In this document: positions 8,457 to 17,780 of the stretch, piece after piece
Position numbering within the stretch: the stretch's first letter is position 1
Layout of the letters: every line of letters begins with the position of its first letter
Source of the DNA: CAZFBA01 sp964517135
Lineage (GTDB): Bacteria > Cyanobacteriota > Vampirovibrionia > JBFMGH01
Direction of reading: 5' to 3'
Assembly: GCA_964517135.1 (NCBI GenBank)
Contig: CAZFBA010000014.1
Location: 1-64,000 of the forward strand
Length of the DNA stretch: 64,000 bases
The notes under the pieces: generated by a model
What the model saw: only the letters and a program-made list of their open reading frames with translations
What the model was told of the DNA's origin: nothing
Databases searched by the model: none
Program-made: the position numbers and the translations under genes

Positions 8457-8567
8457 AAAAAAAATATTATAATATTTGTTATTATCAAAAATTATCCCGA
8501 CCCCAAATTCATTTAATCTTTATTTAAATCTACACCATAGTTGGAACCAGAAGATCGATGTTTGAGT

Positions 8568-8584
8568 AAGTATTATAAATACTT
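8568..8584. promoter_or_regulatory. Operator-like palindrome before the coiled-coil operon
   Basis: AAGTATTATAAATACTT, seven-base perfect arms around ATA, 80 bases upstream of the start at 8664. It includes a TATAAA that could be the -10 box, so a repressor bound here would block transcription. Confidence 0.45.
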
Positions 8585-8591
8585 CTCTTTA

Positions 8592-8631
8592 AGACTATGC
8601 TTGTTGAAAACATAGTCTGTGAGACTTTTTT
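8592..8631 (+). terminator. Leader hairpin with T-run before the coiled-coil operon
   Basis: AGACTATG and CATAGTCT form an eight-base stem with an 11-base loop; GTGAGAC and six T follow. It may be an attenuator in the leader of the gene at 8664, or the end of a short RNA. Confidence 0.45.
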
Positions 8632-8663
8632 ACATTATATGTTATCTATAAAAGGAGTAAATA

Positions 8664-9260
8664 ATGACTCTAACAAAAGAAACAAACCGGAAAGTCAATG
8701 TCAGTGACCTTTTAAATCAGTATGAAAAAATCATGGACCCAGTGCCAGAAGAGGAACAAGTAAAAAATAACACCGAGAACAATAAAGAGAATGAAGCTAA
8801 ATCTGCTGAACTTATGCCTCAAAAAACCGATCATAGCTCATTAATCTCCTTTAATAATAAGGATAACCCTCAAATAAGCATATTTGATGCCTATGCATTT
8901 AATGAAGTGATGAGAAGGTACGAAAATTCAATTGTGCAACTAACCAAACAAGATATCGCTATTAAAGAACACGATAATGATGTAGAAAAAATAAAGCTAG
9001 AATACGAAAATAAGCTTATTGAACTGCGTGAAGAAACTGATAACTTTGAGCAACTGAGAGATACACTCGACCAGGTAAACGTCATATTAGATGAAAAAGA
9101 TGACAAAATACTTGAATACTCTACTATGCTTAATAAAAAGAATTATGAAATAGATAAAATCAAGAAAATCATTAAAGAAAAAGAAGAAATAATCAAAAAA
9201 ATGGAATCTCAACTATATTCTGTATTATTTAAAGTCACAGAACACAATACTTGCGTTTAA
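8664..9260 (+). CDS. Coiled-coil protein, 198 aa
   Basis: I do not recognise a family. Residues 1-75 are polar and probably disordered (many Asn, Glu, Lys). Residues about 85-190 are a long heptad-rich, charged coiled coil. The C-terminal piece KEKEEIIKKMESQLYSVLF resembles the end of the protein at 10707, so the two are probably paralogues. An AAAGGAG site gives a clear start. The next gene follows after 16 bases. No signal peptide or membrane helix is present, so it is expected in the cytoplasm, probably as a dimer or scaffold. Confidence 0.7.
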   Translation: MTLTKETNRKVNVSDLLNQYEKIMDPVPEEEQVKNNTENNKENEAKSAELMPQKTDHSSLISFNNKDNPQISIFDAYAFNEVMRRYENSIVQLTKQDIAIKEHDNDVEKIKLEYENKLIELREETDNFEQLRDTLDQVNVILDEKDDKILEYSTMLNKKNYEIDKIKKIIKEKEEIIKKMESQLYSVLFKVTEHNTCV

Positions 9261-9276
9261 TTAAAGGAGTCAGAGT

Positions 9277-10380
9277 ATGACATTCAAAAATATATTACTA
9301 TCAGAATATCAGGAATGTAACCATAGTCTTATAGATTCTGCATATGAGAATTTCTTAAGCTATAAAAAACTTTTTGAACTGGTATATCAGGCAACAGAAA
9401 AACTTGAATATCAGGAGTATAAAGATTTTTGCAAGGATGTCAACATTACACCCCACGAAGCAAAAACCTATGCCAGGGTTTATGACCTGTTTTTTAAACC
9501 AGACATTAAAGAATACCGGATAACTGATGAAGTTGCCAGACGTGCAAAAAAATGGGATAAATACATGTGGCTGGAATTTTCAAAAATCTATGAAGATGAA
9601 AAAAACTGCCGCAAAACACTTTTCTGTATACTACTTACAGGTAAACTACGCTATAAAGGTATTACCATACCAGTTGAAGAATTAACCCTCAACGATATTA
9701 AACGTTTTAAATCTCACATAAATAAATTTAAATCATATAAAAGCAAAGACATTACTGCGAAGTTTAAAAGCCTTCGCACAAGACTGAATAACTTTATTAA
9801 TAAAGAATTTAAATCCTATACAAAAGCTGATAAAGAAATATTAGAACAGATAAAAACCCACCATAATAACTTAATTGCTCTAATTGAAGAACATCTGGAA
9901 AATGCTAATCATGAAGCTGTTGATTCACAGGAGATAACAGAAACTAAAGAAGATAAAATTACGTCTAAACAAGAATTTAGCACTTTTAATACTTCTGATA
10001 TGCTTGATTCTGAAACTATTGAAGAAATACCATCCAGAGAATGGTTCAAAAAAATTAATCGTTTTCTATCTACAGACCTTTATAAACTTTATGAGAACGG
10101 CGATAACCTTAAAGTAAACTGGAATAATCCTTACTATGCTGTTATATTTCTTAATCTTGATATCTTTAACCTCCCATCAGCTGAAGAATATCGCAAAATG
10201 TATAAAGAAATGATATTGCTATTTCACCCTGACAATAAAGAAGAAAATGCAAAAACCCTGGCCTCAAAGCTTACTAGTATTCTTAATGATATCAATCTCA
10301 ATGTTTGGGGGGCTAACGGTGAACGATATACCCATTTTATCAATAGCATAAAATTTTCTATTATGAAACTTGGTGTTTAA
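9277..10380 (+). CDS. J-domain-like protein, 367 aa
   Basis: The C-terminal part at about residues 305-350 has a tyrosine-rich helix (AEEYRKMYKEMILLF), then HPD, then a further helix (NAKTLASKLTSILNDI). This is the layout of a DnaJ J domain, where HPD stimulates the ATPase of DnaK. Here the domain would be C-terminal, which is unusual. The N-terminal 200 residues are helical, rich in Lys and aromatic residues, and not recognised. A linker rich in Thr and Glu lies at about 215-255. An AAAGGAG site precedes the ATG. It forms a two-gene unit with the coiled-coil protein. The J-domain call rests on the HPD context only. Confidence 0.6.
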   Translation: MTFKNILLSEYQECNHSLIDSAYENFLSYKKLFELVYQATEKLEYQEYKDFCKDVNITPHEAKTYARVYDLFFKPDIKEYRITDEVARRAKKWDKYMWLEFSKIYEDEKNCRKTLFCILLTGKLRYKGITIPVEELTLNDIKRFKSHINKFKSYKSKDITAKFKSLRTRLNNFINKEFKSYTKADKEILEQIKTHHNNLIALIEEHLENANHEAVDSQEITETKEDKITSKQEFSTFNTSDMLDSETIEEIPSREWFKKINRFLSTDLYKLYENGDNLKVNWNNPYYAVIFLNLDIFNLPSAEEYRKMYKEMILLFHPDNKEENAKTLASKLTSILNDINLNVWGANGERYTHFINSIKFSIMKLGV

Positions 10381-10437
10381 CCTGCCACTCTACCTTCACA
10401 ACACACTAAACCCTCTCCCAACCTCGATCTACAGGCT

Positions 10438-10472
10438 AAGTTGCTCTAAAGAATTTAGAGCAACTTATTTTT
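10438..10472 (+). terminator. Terminator of the coiled-coil/J-like operon
   Basis: A thirteen-base perfect stem (AAGTTGCTCTAAA / TTTAGAGCAACTT) with loop GAA, followed by ATTTTT. Confidence 0.85.
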
Positions 10473-10706
10473 CCTGTCCTTCCTTGAATTATTCTAATCA
10501 ATGATCGCTTTTTTTGTTTTTGATTTTGCAAATTTATACTTAATAATTTTTGATATTACAAAACTTCATAACCCACAAATTTACATTTCTTTTTTTAGAA
10601 AATTAGTTTATAATATTTTTGAATATGCAAAATTTTGCCAGTTTGACCCCTTCAAATCTCTCTTTTGTTATATATGTTGTTGTCAGTATAGGAGCTTTGC
10701 CGGTCT

Positions 10707-11066
10707 ATGGAAATTAATTGCAAAAAATCAGCGTATTATCATGAAATGGTTGATGTTCTTTCATCCGATGAAAATGTCAGAAGAGAGCAGAATGAGAACT
10801 TTATAGCTGAAAATGATCATAATGATTTTAAACTGCTTGAAGAATCTGTGAAGTCTGTAATCAACGATTTAACTGCTAATAACAGCGAAAACTACAGTAA
10901 AAAATTATCAAGAATAAGGAATATCTATGAAAATAGACTAACTCATATGCAAAATGACTTGCAGGAAAAAGAGAATATTATTTATGATATGGAAGATCAC
11001 CTCTATAAAGCACTTTCAGATATGCTTGAGTTTTGTGTTAAGTATGAAAAGGTAGTATTTCAATAA
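10707..11066 (+). CDS. Short coiled-coil protein, paralogue of the one at 8664
   Basis: A 119-residue helical protein. Its end QEKENIIYDMEDHLYKALSD matches KEKEEIIKKMESQLYSVLFK in the 198-aa protein, so the two probably descend from one ancestor. AGGAG lies 12 bases before the ATG at 10707, a little far; the ATG at 10743 (MVDVLSS) is an alternative. It sits behind the terminator at 10438, so it has its own promoter. Function unknown. Confidence 0.6.
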   Translation: MEINCKKSAYYHEMVDVLSSDENVRREQNENFIAENDHNDFKLLEESVKSVINDLTANNSENYSKKLSRIRNIYENRLTHMQNDLQEKENIIYDMEDHLYKALSDMLEFCVKYEKVVFQ

Positions 11067-11104
11067 TTAAGTCTGCATCATTCCTGTGCCTGTGGCAGCT
11101 CTGG

Positions 11105-12931
11105 TTAACTGGAGCTGCTTTTTTCGTTTTCTTCAAAAGCTTTTCTGGATATTTTCAGGAAAACATTGATTAGTGATTGATCCCACTGCGTGCCAGCGCC
11201 CTGAGAGAGTCTTTCGATGGCCCTGTCATAGCCAAGAGATCTTCTGTAGGGCCTGTCAGTTGTCATTGTATGGAAGGCATCAGCTATTGAGACAATTCTT
11301 GCTCCAATGGGTATTTCTTCTTCTTTGAGACCGTGCGGATATCCTGTTCCATTCCAGTTTTCGTGATGGTGTTCAACCACTGGTATCAGGTCATTTAGCG
11401 CACTAATTGGTTGTATTATTCTTCTTGCGCCTATTACAGGATGTTGTTTTATGATTTTCCATTCGTTATCATTGAGTTTTGCTGGTTTGCCCAGTACATT
11501 TTCAGGGACTCCAATTTTTCCTATGTCATGCATTAGTGCACCTAACTTGATTTTTTCAGTTTCTTCAGAATCCATACCCAGTGCATTGCATATATATTCT
11601 GCATAAAGTGATACTGCCTGAGAGTGTCCCCTTGTATAGCTGTCTTTTGCATCAATTGCAGCTGCCAGTGATGTAATAATCTCTAATAGTATGGTTGAGT
11701 TATAATGCATTCGCTCAAACATATAAAGGTTATTAATCAGTTCATCAGCCAGTTCGCTTCTATAAGGACTTTTATTCTCTTCTAATATCATAAAAGGATG
11801 CTGATTATAAACCTTATTAACATTGTTAAGTTCATTAATAGTTATTAATATTGATTTATCCAGTTTTTTGCCTTCTTTTTTAGCTGAAGATAGGGCTTTA
11901 TCAACATTTAAAAGCAATTCGGCTTTATCTATAGAGTCTTCAGGGTATGATGCTATACCTATACTTACAGTAATATTACCAATATCAAGATAATTTGTTT
12001 TAGTAACCTCTTTTTCAAAGCGTTCTGCAATTATTTTAGCGCAATTTATAGCTGTATCTGGCAGTATAACTGCCATTTTATCACCACTGAATCTTGCTGC
12101 AATATCTATATCTCTTATATTATCTTTTAATGTTTCTGCAACATATGATATAATTTCATCTCCGAGAAAGTGACTGTGATATTCATTAATATATTCAATA
12201 TTATTAACCCCGATCATCATTAAAGATAGCGGTGAATGGTGGCGTTTTGCCCTGTTTACTTCAAAATTTAATCGTTGTTGAAAATGGCTGTGGGTGATCA
12301 GCGATGTTAAAGGGTCCAGGGCAAGATTTTGCTTAAGTTGGTCTTTCAGGTTATTGTTTGACAAAATGAGCCCTGTTTGCTGCGCAATAAGATTTAAGAT
12401 GACATCTTCTCTTTTGTTTTTGAATGGTTTTCCTATACACAATATGGCACATGAGCTGTCTTGAAGTATAACTGGCAAGCAAACAACCTCTTTAGTTTTT
12501 TTGTGGGGCTTGAATCCCAGTTTTTTTTGATAATCATCTCTTATAAAACAGGGGTCTTTTGTATTGTAACATTCTATAATGCTGTTATTGAGGTCTTGTT
12601 TATAGATATTACAGGGTTTAATAACCTTATTTGTTTCAACGTAGGTTACTTCAAAATGATCATATTCTTTATTTTCAAGACATATAGCTATAAACTTATA
12701 TCCAAGATCCTGTATTAATAGTGTTTTAAGGATACTGATAATATCAACAGAATCATTTTGTGAAGATGTAAGAGAATTAAATTTTTCTAAAACGTTAAAA
12801 ACACTGTTTTTACCGGGATGAAAAAAAATATTTTCTCTAATAAGAGTAGAAAGGTTTTCAGGCTTGAAAACTGAGTCAAAAGTAACTTTTTTAACTACAG
12901 ATTTGTACCAGTTTTTGGTTTCGAGTTTCAC
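11105..12931 (-). CDS. GAF, degenerate GGDEF and HD-GYP protein
   Basis: Likely cyclic-di-GMP phosphodiesterase. In the longest frame of 610 residues, about 20-195 look like a GAF sensor domain. About 205-330 are a GGDEF domain whose signature is RFSGDKM, so the catalytic Glu is replaced by Lys and cyclase activity is unlikely. About 425-590 are an HD-GYP domain with HDIGKIG at 470-476 and HHHENWNGTGYP at 523-534, intact metal-binding residues. I prefer the GTG at 12931 over the ATG at 12937, because AAAGGGG lies seven bases before the GTG but directly next to the ATG. It is a single gene, soluble, and probably senses a small ligand. Confidence 0.88.
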   Translation of the reverse strand: MKLETKNWYKSVVKKVTFDSVFKPENLSTLIRENIFFHPGKNSVFNVLEKFNSLTSSQNDSVDIISILKTLLIQDLGYKFIAICLENKEYDHFEVTYVETNKVIKPCNIYKQDLNNSIIECYNTKDPCFIRDDYQKKLGFKPHKKTKEVVCLPVILQDSSCAILCIGKPFKNKREDVILNLIAQQTGLILSNNNLKDQLKQNLALDPLTSLITHSHFQQRLNFEVNRAKRHHSPLSLMMIGVNNIEYINEYHSHFLGDEIISYVAETLKDNIRDIDIAARFSGDKMAVILPDTAINCAKIIAERFEKEVTKTNYLDIGNITVSIGIASYPEDSIDKAELLLNVDKALSSAKKEGKKLDKSILITINELNNVNKVYNQHPFMILEENKSPYRSELADELINNLYMFERMHYNSTILLEIITSLAAAIDAKDSYTRGHSQAVSLYAEYICNALGMDSEETEKIKLGALMHDIGKIGVPENVLGKPAKLNDNEWKIIKQHPVIGARRIIQPISALNDLIPVVEHHHENWNGTGYPHGLKEEEIPIGARIVSIADAFHTMTTDRPYRRSLGYDRAIERLSQGAGTQWDQSLINVFLKISRKAFEENEKSSSS

Positions 12932-12937
12932 AACCAT

Positions 12938-13311
12938 TCCCCTTTAGTTGTGCAGGGGCTAATTCCTGCAATAAAAAGCGGAAAAACTTTATAATTTTGT
13001 TTAATACTATAAATAAAACAGTAAAAGCAGTATAGTTCTAAGTTTTACGCTTATGAACCAAGTATAATTATTTTATCACTGATTTCATAAAATAAAATAA
13101 AGAACATATAAAGGTTTTGAAAACCCTTTCGGTGTCTAAATTATGGGTTATTTATAAAAAATTTTTCAATAATAAAAAATCTTAAGATATGTTTAGAATT
13201 CAATGAAAAATTAGTTTAATAAGAAGTTTCCATCAAAAAGCAACTGATTCCAGAGACAGTGGGTCAGAATCCGGTGAAAAGTTGTCCTATAATTAATTTA
13301 ATAAATTTATT
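12938..13311. other. Gene-free stretch between ruvA and the HD-GYP gene
   Basis: AT-rich, without a convincing frame. Positions 13245-13290 contain CTGATTCCAG and a few GC-rich words that may be a decayed R3 copy. Nothing else is seen. Confidence 0.3.
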
Positions 13312-13932
13312 TTAAATGCTCAGCCATCTTAAAGCTGATTGAAGAAGGGCTTCAGTGTCTTCTTGATCTTTTATAGAGTCCATTGCTATTGATAAAGACT
13401 CTTTTATTTCACCTTCATTGTAGCCAAGCGAAAGCAAGACAGATTCAGCTTCGATATAACTTGCCAGCTGCTTTGCTTGAGTCTGTATTTTTGGTTGTTT
13501 TTCTAGTTCTGGCCGCCAGTTTACCATTTTATCTTTAAGCTCAAAAGTAATTCTTTGTGCAATCTTGGGGCCAATGCCTTTGGTCTTTGTGAGTATTTTA
13601 TAATCTTCTTTAACTACTGCTGAAATGATATCAAGAGGTTCAAGTTCGCCAAGCAATTTCAGGGCAACTTTTACGCCTATGCCAGAAACAGATTGCAGAA
13701 AATTAAAAAGATCACGCTCTTGAGGAGATAGAAAACCACAGAGATACATTGTATCTTCACGGTGAATTAGTTGTGTATAGATTATTACATTGCCTTTATC
13801 AGGTAGTTTATTCAGCGTTTTAATGTTTACCATTATAGAATAGCCAGTGCCATTGACCTCCAGTACCAGAAACGTGCCAAAAGGAGTATTTGGTTGTTTT
13901 GCAGCTATATCACCTCTAAGGAATGAAAACAT
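13312..13932 (-). CDS. ruvA: Holliday junction DNA helicase subunit RuvA
   Basis: Binds four-way junctions and directs the RuvB motor. It has the N-terminal OB-fold (FLRGDIA...VLEVNGTGYSIMV), YTQLIHREDTMYLCGF, the helix-hairpin-helix pair VSGIGVKVALKLL and TKGIGPKIAQRITFELKDK, and a C-terminal three-helix RuvB-binding domain. About 206 aa. The ATG at 13932 shares one base with the bioB stop (TGATG), with AAAGGA six bases upstream, so it is translated by coupling to bioB. A TTG one codon earlier is less likely. RuvB and RuvC are not in the window. Confidence 0.93.
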   Translation of the reverse strand: MFSFLRGDIAAKQPNTPFGTFLVLEVNGTGYSIMVNIKTLNKLPDKGNVIIYTQLIHREDTMYLCGFLSPQERDLFNFLQSVSGIGVKVALKLLGELEPLDIISAVVKEDYKILTKTKGIGPKIAQRITFELKDKMVNWRPELEKQPKIQTQAKQLASYIEAESVLLSLGYNEGEIKESLSIAMDSIKDQEDTEALLQSALRWLSI

Positions 13933-14912
13933 CAAGTATCCTTTATAATAGTTTTACCGGCCTTTTTAACCAGTTCATGGTCTTGTTTAGCAGTAGTGCC
14001 GGTAGTAGTAAGATAGTTTCCTACCAGAAGTGCATTGATACCTGAATTTAACCCCTCAAGCTGTTCTTCAGAGTTCAGATTAAGGGCTCTGCCGCCTGCG
14101 TAGCGAATAAGTACATCAGGCATAATAATGCGATATATAGCTATGGTTTTAAGTATTTCATCCGGTGATAGTGGGTTTGAGAGGTGTTCCATTGGTGTTC
14201 CGGCAATAGGATGCAGTATGTTTAGAGGTACTGAAACTGGTTCCAGTGTTTTGATTTCCAGTGCCATTTCAATGCGTTGTCTTCTTGTTTCACCCATTCC
14301 AATAATGCCGCCACAGCAAAGCTCTATACCGGCTTTCTTCAGGTTATTTGCTGTTAAAACCCTGTCTTCATATGTATGTGTAGTACATATTTCTTTGTAG
14401 TAAGACTTTGCCGTATTAACGTTATGGTTGAACCTTTCTACTCCTGCATCTTTAAGTGCAAGGGCCTGTTCATAACTAACTATTCCAAGTGAACAGCAAC
14501 AGTGAAGACCTTTAATATCTGATATTGCGCTTATCATATCAAGAATTTTATTAAATTCTTCAATATTTGTAACACCTTTGCCAGAAATAACAATGCAGAA
14601 ACGAGTTGCTCCATTAGTTTTAGCGTCATTTGCTGCTTTAAGAACCTTATCAAGAGAAATAAGGTCGTGATTGTTGCTTTCTGTATGATAATGGCTGCTT
14701 TGTGCACAGTATTTACAGTCTTCAGGGCATTTGCCTGTCTTAGCACTTATGATACTGCAAAACTCAACAGAATTATTAAAATGTTCTTCTGTAAGTATTC
14801 TGGCAGTTTGCTGAAGCTCTTTTAAAGGTAGATCATACAATTTAAGACAGTCGTTAACCAGTTCTTCAATGATAACCTGTGATTTGTTGATTGTTCTCAA
14901 AACCCACTCCAT
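13932..14912 (-). CDS. bioB: Biotin synthase
   Basis: Radical SAM enzyme that inserts sulfur into dethiobiotin. The 4Fe-4S motif is CPEDCKYC near residues 65-72. It is followed by the CIVISGKG and CCCSLGIVS regions and by CCGGIIGMGETRRQR, PLNILHPIAGTP and RYAGGRALNL, as in BioB. Length 326 aa. The ATG at 14912 has no clear ribosome site. A TTG at 14900 with GGAG six bases upstream is an alternative start four residues later. No other biotin gene is adjacent; pairing with ruvA is unusual. Confidence 0.93.
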   Translation of the reverse strand: MEWVLRTINKSQVIIEELVNDCLKLYDLPLKELQQTARILTEEHFNNSVEFCSIISAKTGKCPEDCKYCAQSSHYHTESNNHDLISLDKVLKAANDAKTNGATRFCIVISGKGVTNIEEFNKILDMISAISDIKGLHCCCSLGIVSYEQALALKDAGVERFNHNVNTAKSYYKEICTTHTYEDRVLTANNLKKAGIELCCGGIIGMGETRRQRIEMALEIKTLEPVSVPLNILHPIAGTPMEHLSNPLSPDEILKTIAIYRIIMPDVLIRYAGGRALNLNSEEQLEGLNSGINALLVGNYLTTTGTTAKQDHELVKKAGKTIIKDT

Positions 14913-14928
14913 TCAATAATACTTCAAT

Positions 14929-14943
14929 ATGTACAATATACAT
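14929..14943. promoter_or_regulatory. Palindrome upstream of bioB
   Basis: ATGTACAATATACAT, five-base arms, 17 bases before the bioB ATG. It does not resemble the known BirA operator, so any repressor is unknown. Confidence 0.3.
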
Positions 14944-15154
14944 GAACAATAAAATACATGTCTATAAATTATTAGCATAAATTTATTAAATTATACCCGA
15001 AACATTAAAAATTACAATGGCTTTAAGAGATTTAGTCTCTTTAATGTTTATATTTAGTGAATTTGAAGATATCAAAAGTTAAATAAACAACAATTGTGAG
15101 CATATATAACTTTTTAAGCTGTTAAAAAATTTTTATGAAAGAATTTATAAATAG

Positions 15155-16192
15155 TTAATGCGAAAATGTTACCTGGCTGCCAAATTTCATACCTTTACCA
15201 ATGTAACCCGGTTCTATGATGGGGTCAAAGGTCATATTAAGTTTATCTTTCATATATGAAGTGCCTTTGAGAATTTTCTGGAAAGGTTTTTTGAATACAT
15301 ATCTTGTCAGGAGGTATCCTGCAAAGCAACCACCTGATGTAGTAAGGAGATCGAGCCCGGATGGTGCTACATAAGTGCCTTCGACGACATATTCAAAAAT
15401 AAAGTTATCGGCAAGTGATATTAAAAGGGCTTCTTTAGGTGATGCTCCTGAAGCAGTGAGATAGCTTGAAATGCCAAACCCAAAAAGTGGGTGAAGAGTG
15501 AAATTAGGTACTGTGCCACTATCATCAACCTTCCACCCTTTAGCTGCACGGCTAAATGGGTTAACAAAAATGTTTCTAAAAACGTTGTTATAGCCATAAT
15601 ATTCACTTAAAGAAATGCCACCACCAGTAAGAGATTTGCCTTTGGTGAAGGCATCCTGTATTTGACCACTCTGGCCTATATAAGTGCTTAACGCTGTCAG
15701 AAAATAAACTGTTTTAAGCCTATTTACAAAGGGTGATGGAGGTTCTTCTTTAAAGATCATGGGCGACATAGACTCGCAGGGATCACGCATAGACAGTGAA
15801 TAATTGACATTATCTATATCGAAAAGATTTAAATCTTCGTCATCAAGGGTTATTGTCTCATAAAGATTTGTTGTTTGTTCAATTTCAGCCTTGATAAGCT
15901 TATTGGGCTTATATAATTTGTTTTCAGGTATCTTGAAAGCCACAGGTATTATGCCGTCATTGACTGTTTTTGTTACGAATTCATTATTATTTAATACAAA
16001 AAAGCCTTCTTCCTGTTGAGTTTCAACAAAAAAATCATCCTGGGTATCAAGAATAATATCAGGCTTAAAGGATAAAAGGGTTTGTTTTGCAGGTGATGCA
16101 AGACTATTATTAGCCTCAGCTAACCCTGCATTGATACATATCAGGCAGTTTAGTAATAAACTTATTAATAATGTGTGAATAAACCTGTTCAT
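15155..16192 (-). CDS. Exported protein with DUF3943-like C-terminal half
   Basis: Residues 1-27 are a signal peptide ending near GLAEA. Residues 30-150 are polar and unrecognised. The C-terminal half has AAKGWKVDDSGTVPNFTLHP, then FGFGISSYLTASGASPKEAL, an acidic FEYVVEG and PSGLDLLTTSGG. This order (HP, Gly/Tyr-rich helix, E, PS-D) recalls the DUF3943 family of envelope proteins, from memory. It follows the polysaccharide-export gene by 20 bases in the same direction, which suggests a role in surface polysaccharide export or anchoring. TAGGAATT precedes the ATG. Confidence 0.6.
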   Translation of the reverse strand: MNRFIHTLLISLLLNCLICINAGLAEANNSLASPAKQTLLSFKPDIILDTQDDFFVETQQEEGFFVLNNNEFVTKTVNDGIIPVAFKIPENKLYKPNKLIKAEIEQTTNLYETITLDDEDLNLFDIDNVNYSLSMRDPCESMSPMIFKEEPPSPFVNRLKTVYFLTALSTYIGQSGQIQDAFTKGKSLTGGGISLSEYYGYNNVFRNIFVNPFSRAAKGWKVDDSGTVPNFTLHPLFGFGISSYLTASGASPKEALLISLADNFIFEYVVEGTYVAPSGLDLLTTSGGCFAGYLLTRYVFKKPFQKILKGTSYMKDKLNMTFDPIIEPGYIGKGMKFGSQVTFSH

Positions 16193-16212
16193 AATTCCTA
16201 TTTAACCATAAA

Positions 16213-17328
16213 TTAGTTATTAATTAAATCAAAAAGTACTGCAAGTGTCAGACTTCTTGAGACATTTTTAATGGTATCAGTTGCAAAATCAGCGAATTTC
16301 TTTATGGGTGAATACTTTACATAAATCAAATCCTGTGGATGCAGCTTTATACGTTCTTCTTCGTCTGTAGCACTTGTGAGAACGTCTTTCAGGTTAACGG
16401 GTATCTTTTTAATTGATCCATCCGGGTTGATTCTGGCAACCAGCACCCTTCTGGAAGCATTTTTTGCCGTTCCACCGGCGCTTGCTATGGCTGTAACCAT
16501 ATCTGAATCTGGCGGCAATTTGTATAGTCCTGGTGTATTGACGGCCCCTACGACCTGAACATTAATAAATGAAGGGGCGATAGAAGAACGTGCAATCTCT
16601 TTTTGTTCGGCAGGAGTTAAGATATCCTGCTGGTTGACTTCAGGTACCTGTATAACATCGCCGGGCTGGACGATAACATCCTGGCCGGTATCGCCATTAT
16701 ACATTAATTTCCAGAGATCAATAGATATTTGTTCTTTTGTAGATTCTCTAAAAAGTATAATATTTTTGACATTAGCAGTATTTTTGAGCCCTCCTGCCTG
16801 TTCAAGAGCAAATGTAACAGTCATAGTATGTTTATCGGGCATGCTTCCAGAGCGTCCGGTTTCTCCATAAACAAACCCGGGCATACTTGAGCTATAATGT
16901 CCCGGTCTCATAACGGCCCCGAGTATATAAAAATCTACCGGTCTTGTTTTCAGTACAGAAATGAAAATACGAGGAGTCTTTATGGTTTTTCTGAGTTCAT
17001 TTTGAACCTCTTCATTCAGCTCTCTTAAAGATTTACCCGCAACCGTAATTACACCAACCGGAACGATTGTGGTTGTTCCATCCGGCAGAACAGGCAGTTG
17101 TTGTATCATTTTAGGATAGCTGCCTTCTTCTGTTGTTACATAATCATAGACTTCAATTACATCACCGGGTCCCAGTATGTATTCAGGAGAAGCCTCAACG
17201 CTGCCTTTAAGCCCCACAGAAGCATTCTTTTCAAAAGCAACAAGACTTTCAGCCTTTATTGACCCCGTCAAAAAGACAAAAACAACCACTAAAAAAATAC
17301 ATCTGCTAATATTTAAGATGTTTTTCAT
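16213..17328 (-). CDS. Polysaccharide export outer-membrane protein (Wza/SLBB family)
   Basis: Periplasmic and outer-membrane part of a capsule or exopolysaccharide exporter. A signal peptide is at 1-26. The Poly_export domain starts at YILGPGDVIEVYDY, with LPDGTTTIVPVGVITVAGKS. Two SLBB-type regions follow (FYILGAVMRPGHY and VQVVGAVNTPGLYKLPPDSD), each with a QPGDVIQVP or HPQDLIYVK end. There is no lipobox Cys, unlike E. coli Wza. A C-terminal amphipathic helix may insert into the membrane. First gene of a two-gene unit with the DUF3943-like gene. Confidence 0.88.
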   Translation of the reverse strand: MKNILNISRCIFLVVVFVFLTGSIKAESLVAFEKNASVGLKGSVEASPEYILGPGDVIEVYDYVTTEEGSYPKMIQQLPVLPDGTTTIVPVGVITVAGKSLRELNEEVQNELRKTIKTPRIFISVLKTRPVDFYILGAVMRPGHYSSSMPGFVYGETGRSGSMPDKHTMTVTFALEQAGGLKNTANVKNIILFRESTKEQISIDLWKLMYNGDTGQDVIVQPGDVIQVPEVNQQDILTPAEQKEIARSSIAPSFINVQVVGAVNTPGLYKLPPDSDMVTAIASAGGTAKNASRRVLVARINPDGSIKKIPVNLKDVLTSATDEEERIKLHPQDLIYVKYSPIKKFADFATDTIKNVSRSLTLAVLFDLINN

Positions 17329-17780
17329 TTTGTCAAACTGTTTGATGCCTTATAAACTGATAGAATTTCATTATACTAGGTTCAGCATGAACAATAAATA
17401 CTAAATGGTTCCATTTTTAATTGGTTAGTTTTATTTCTAAGTCTATAAAAGCTTGCAGGGAAATAGATTTGCTTAATTGTACCTTTAAAAAAATACTCTC
17501 GATGGTGTATTTAGAGTATTATAATTCCTGCTCTATTTTGATATACATTTACCTGTAATAAATTGTTTGTGTACTCTATTGTTTGTTGTATACCGGCTAC
17601 CCGATTTTTTGCCCTATTCTTTTATTTATTAACTTTTTGCTTGATTAATACTGTAATTTTATTTCAAATTTACAAAAATTTATAGTACAATTGACAGTTG
17701 TTGTAACAAATACAGTTTAATCATTTCTGTATTGGAAAAATCTTGAATGCCTTATAGAATGCATAAAGAAAGGAGCCACA
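17329..17780. other. Divergent promoter region
   Basis: It separates the export genes (minus) from the YbjN-like/pspA genes (plus). A TTGACA at 17691 may be a -35 box for the plus-strand operon, with a poor -10 after it. The rest is AT-rich with no frame. Confidence 0.35.

Noticed and set aside
10501..10806. Plus-strand frame of 101 codons
   Set aside because: It overlaps the better supported coiled-coil frame at 10707 and reads as Phe/Ile/Tyr-rich translation of AT-rich DNA.
14913..14960. BirA operator before bioB
   Set aside because: The palindrome present (ATGTACAATATACAT) does not match the TTGTAAACC-type biotin operator.
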